A stretch of DNA of 64,000 bases from Heliomarina baculiformis (GTDB lineage: Bacteria > Pseudomonadota > Alphaproteobacteria > Rhodobacterales > Rhodobacteraceae), in contig NZ_JAIMIC010000002.1 of assembly GCF_019966545.1 (NCBI RefSeq), positions 186,001 to 250,000 of the forward strand, read 5' to 3'. A program made the position numbers and the translations under genes. How positions within the stretch are numbered: the stretch's first letter is position 1; every line of letters begins with the position of its first letter. The notes under the pieces are model-generated. The model ran no database searches, was not told where the DNA came from, and saw nothing but the letters and a program-made list of their open reading frames with translations. Below, piece by piece: positions 63,683-64,000 of this stretch.

Positions 63683-64000
63683 ATGAACGATAAACTTTTT
63701 TGCACCGGTGCGCCGGTAACGCTTGTCGGTGGCGGGGCCATCGACCCCGGCGATCTGGACCTTGCCCTGTCTCGCGCGCCAGCGCTCGTGGCGGCGGATT
63801 CGGGGGCGGCCCCGGTGCTTGCTGCTGGCCATGTGCCAGACGCGGTGTTCGGCGATTTCGACTCCATTTCGACGGACGCGCTGTCGCGCATTCCAGAAGA
63901 TAGGCTGTTTCGGATCGCAGAACAGGATACCACGGATTTTCACAAGGCGCTGAGCCGGATTTCAGCGCCAATGGTTCTGGCGGTCGGGTTTCTGGGTGAC
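63683..64000 (+). CDS. Thiamine pyrophosphokinase (5' part, cut by window end)
   Basis: The first 106 codons are present; the rest lies beyond the window. The N-terminal domain shows TLVGGGAID at the start, then ALVAADSGAAPVLAAGHVPD and VFGDFDSIS, the metal/phosphate site of thiamine pyrophosphokinases. DTTDFHKAL then supplies the conserved Asp. It phosphorylates thiamine to the coenzyme form. The start ATG at 63683 is 139 bp from the divergent acidic-protein gene. Confidence 0.88.
   Translation, partial: MNDKLFCTGAPVTLVGGGAIDPGDLDLALSRAPALVAADSGAAPVLAAGHVPDAVFGDFDSISTDALSRIPEDRLFRIAEQDTTDFHKALSRISAPMVLAVGFLGD

Overview
The window looks like a chromosomal stretch of a marine-type Rhodobacteraceae (Roseobacter group) alphaproteobacterium. 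The evidence is a high-GC sequence with ATGA/TGATG gene overlaps, an alphaproteobacterial ParE, a class I PHA locus whose promoters carry CTGC-N3-GCAG (PhaR-type) sites, a VPLPA-CTERM exported protein, SdhE, and small conserved proteins typical of this family (DUF2842, DUF1194). I see no rRNA, tRNA, CRISPR array, insertion sequence, integrase or phage module. Most genes are housekeeping or metabolic, with several accessory cassettes between them.

Layout. 1-2,487: a lipoprotein with a zinc-protease motif cut by the left edge, a PaaI-type thioesterase and two exported proteins of unknown function. 2,725-5,863: parE followed by an overlapping PD-(D/E)XK/DUF4268 protein. 6,341-9,380: a sulfation-like cassette (membrane-anchored arylsulfotransferase-like protein, a small YIGPGAG membrane protein, a membrane sulfotransferase). 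9,539-15,275: DUF1275 protein, two alpha/beta hydrolases, a MATE pump, and a VPLPA-CTERM protein. 15,419-19,148: aspC, an XRE regulator with sdhE, a MarR/LdtR-like regulator, a DUF1194 protein and glyoxalase I. 19,216-21,523: a Slam (DUF560) outer-membrane protein overlapping its probable cargo, a TbpB-like lipoprotein. 21,796-24,142: thyA, folA, a cold-shock protein and an ArsC/Spx-like protein.

24,153-26,679: a complete bufferin operon (BufA1 precursor, MNIO enzyme BufB, partner BufC, DoxX). 26,894-34,311: thrS, an MFS permease, a three-gene overlapping set (hydrolase, VOC, M15-like) and a membrane MCP. 35,045-39,501: phaZ divergent from phaC-phasin-phaR. 39,594-46,461: TetR regulator, DegT-type aminotransferase, and a gamma-glutamylation-like amine module (FAD oxidase, two glutamine synthetase homologues, class I amidotransferase). 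47,469-50,789: a polar amino acid ABC transporter. 50,969-52,994: DUF1330, two TerB-like proteins and a PhnD-like protein without a signal peptide. 53,091-55,668: dipeptidase, NicO/RcnA-like metal transporter and DUF1007. 55,884-64,000: pyrG, secG, a cobalt-type nitrile hydratase with its activator, purA, DUF2842, a large acidic protein and the start of a thiamine pyrophosphokinase gene.

How the genes work together. The PHA genes form one regulated storage system: synthase, depolymerase, granule coat and repressor, with three operator-like sites seen in the sequence. The buf genes form one RiPP pathway for a periplasmic copper-buffering peptide. The Slam/lipoprotein pair would export one protein to the cell surface. 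The amine module probably captures amines as gamma-glutamyl derivatives and oxidises them. The nitrile hydratase needs cobalt, and a NicO-family Ni/Co transporter lies 3 kb away. All functions are inferred from sequence; no searches or structure predictions were run.
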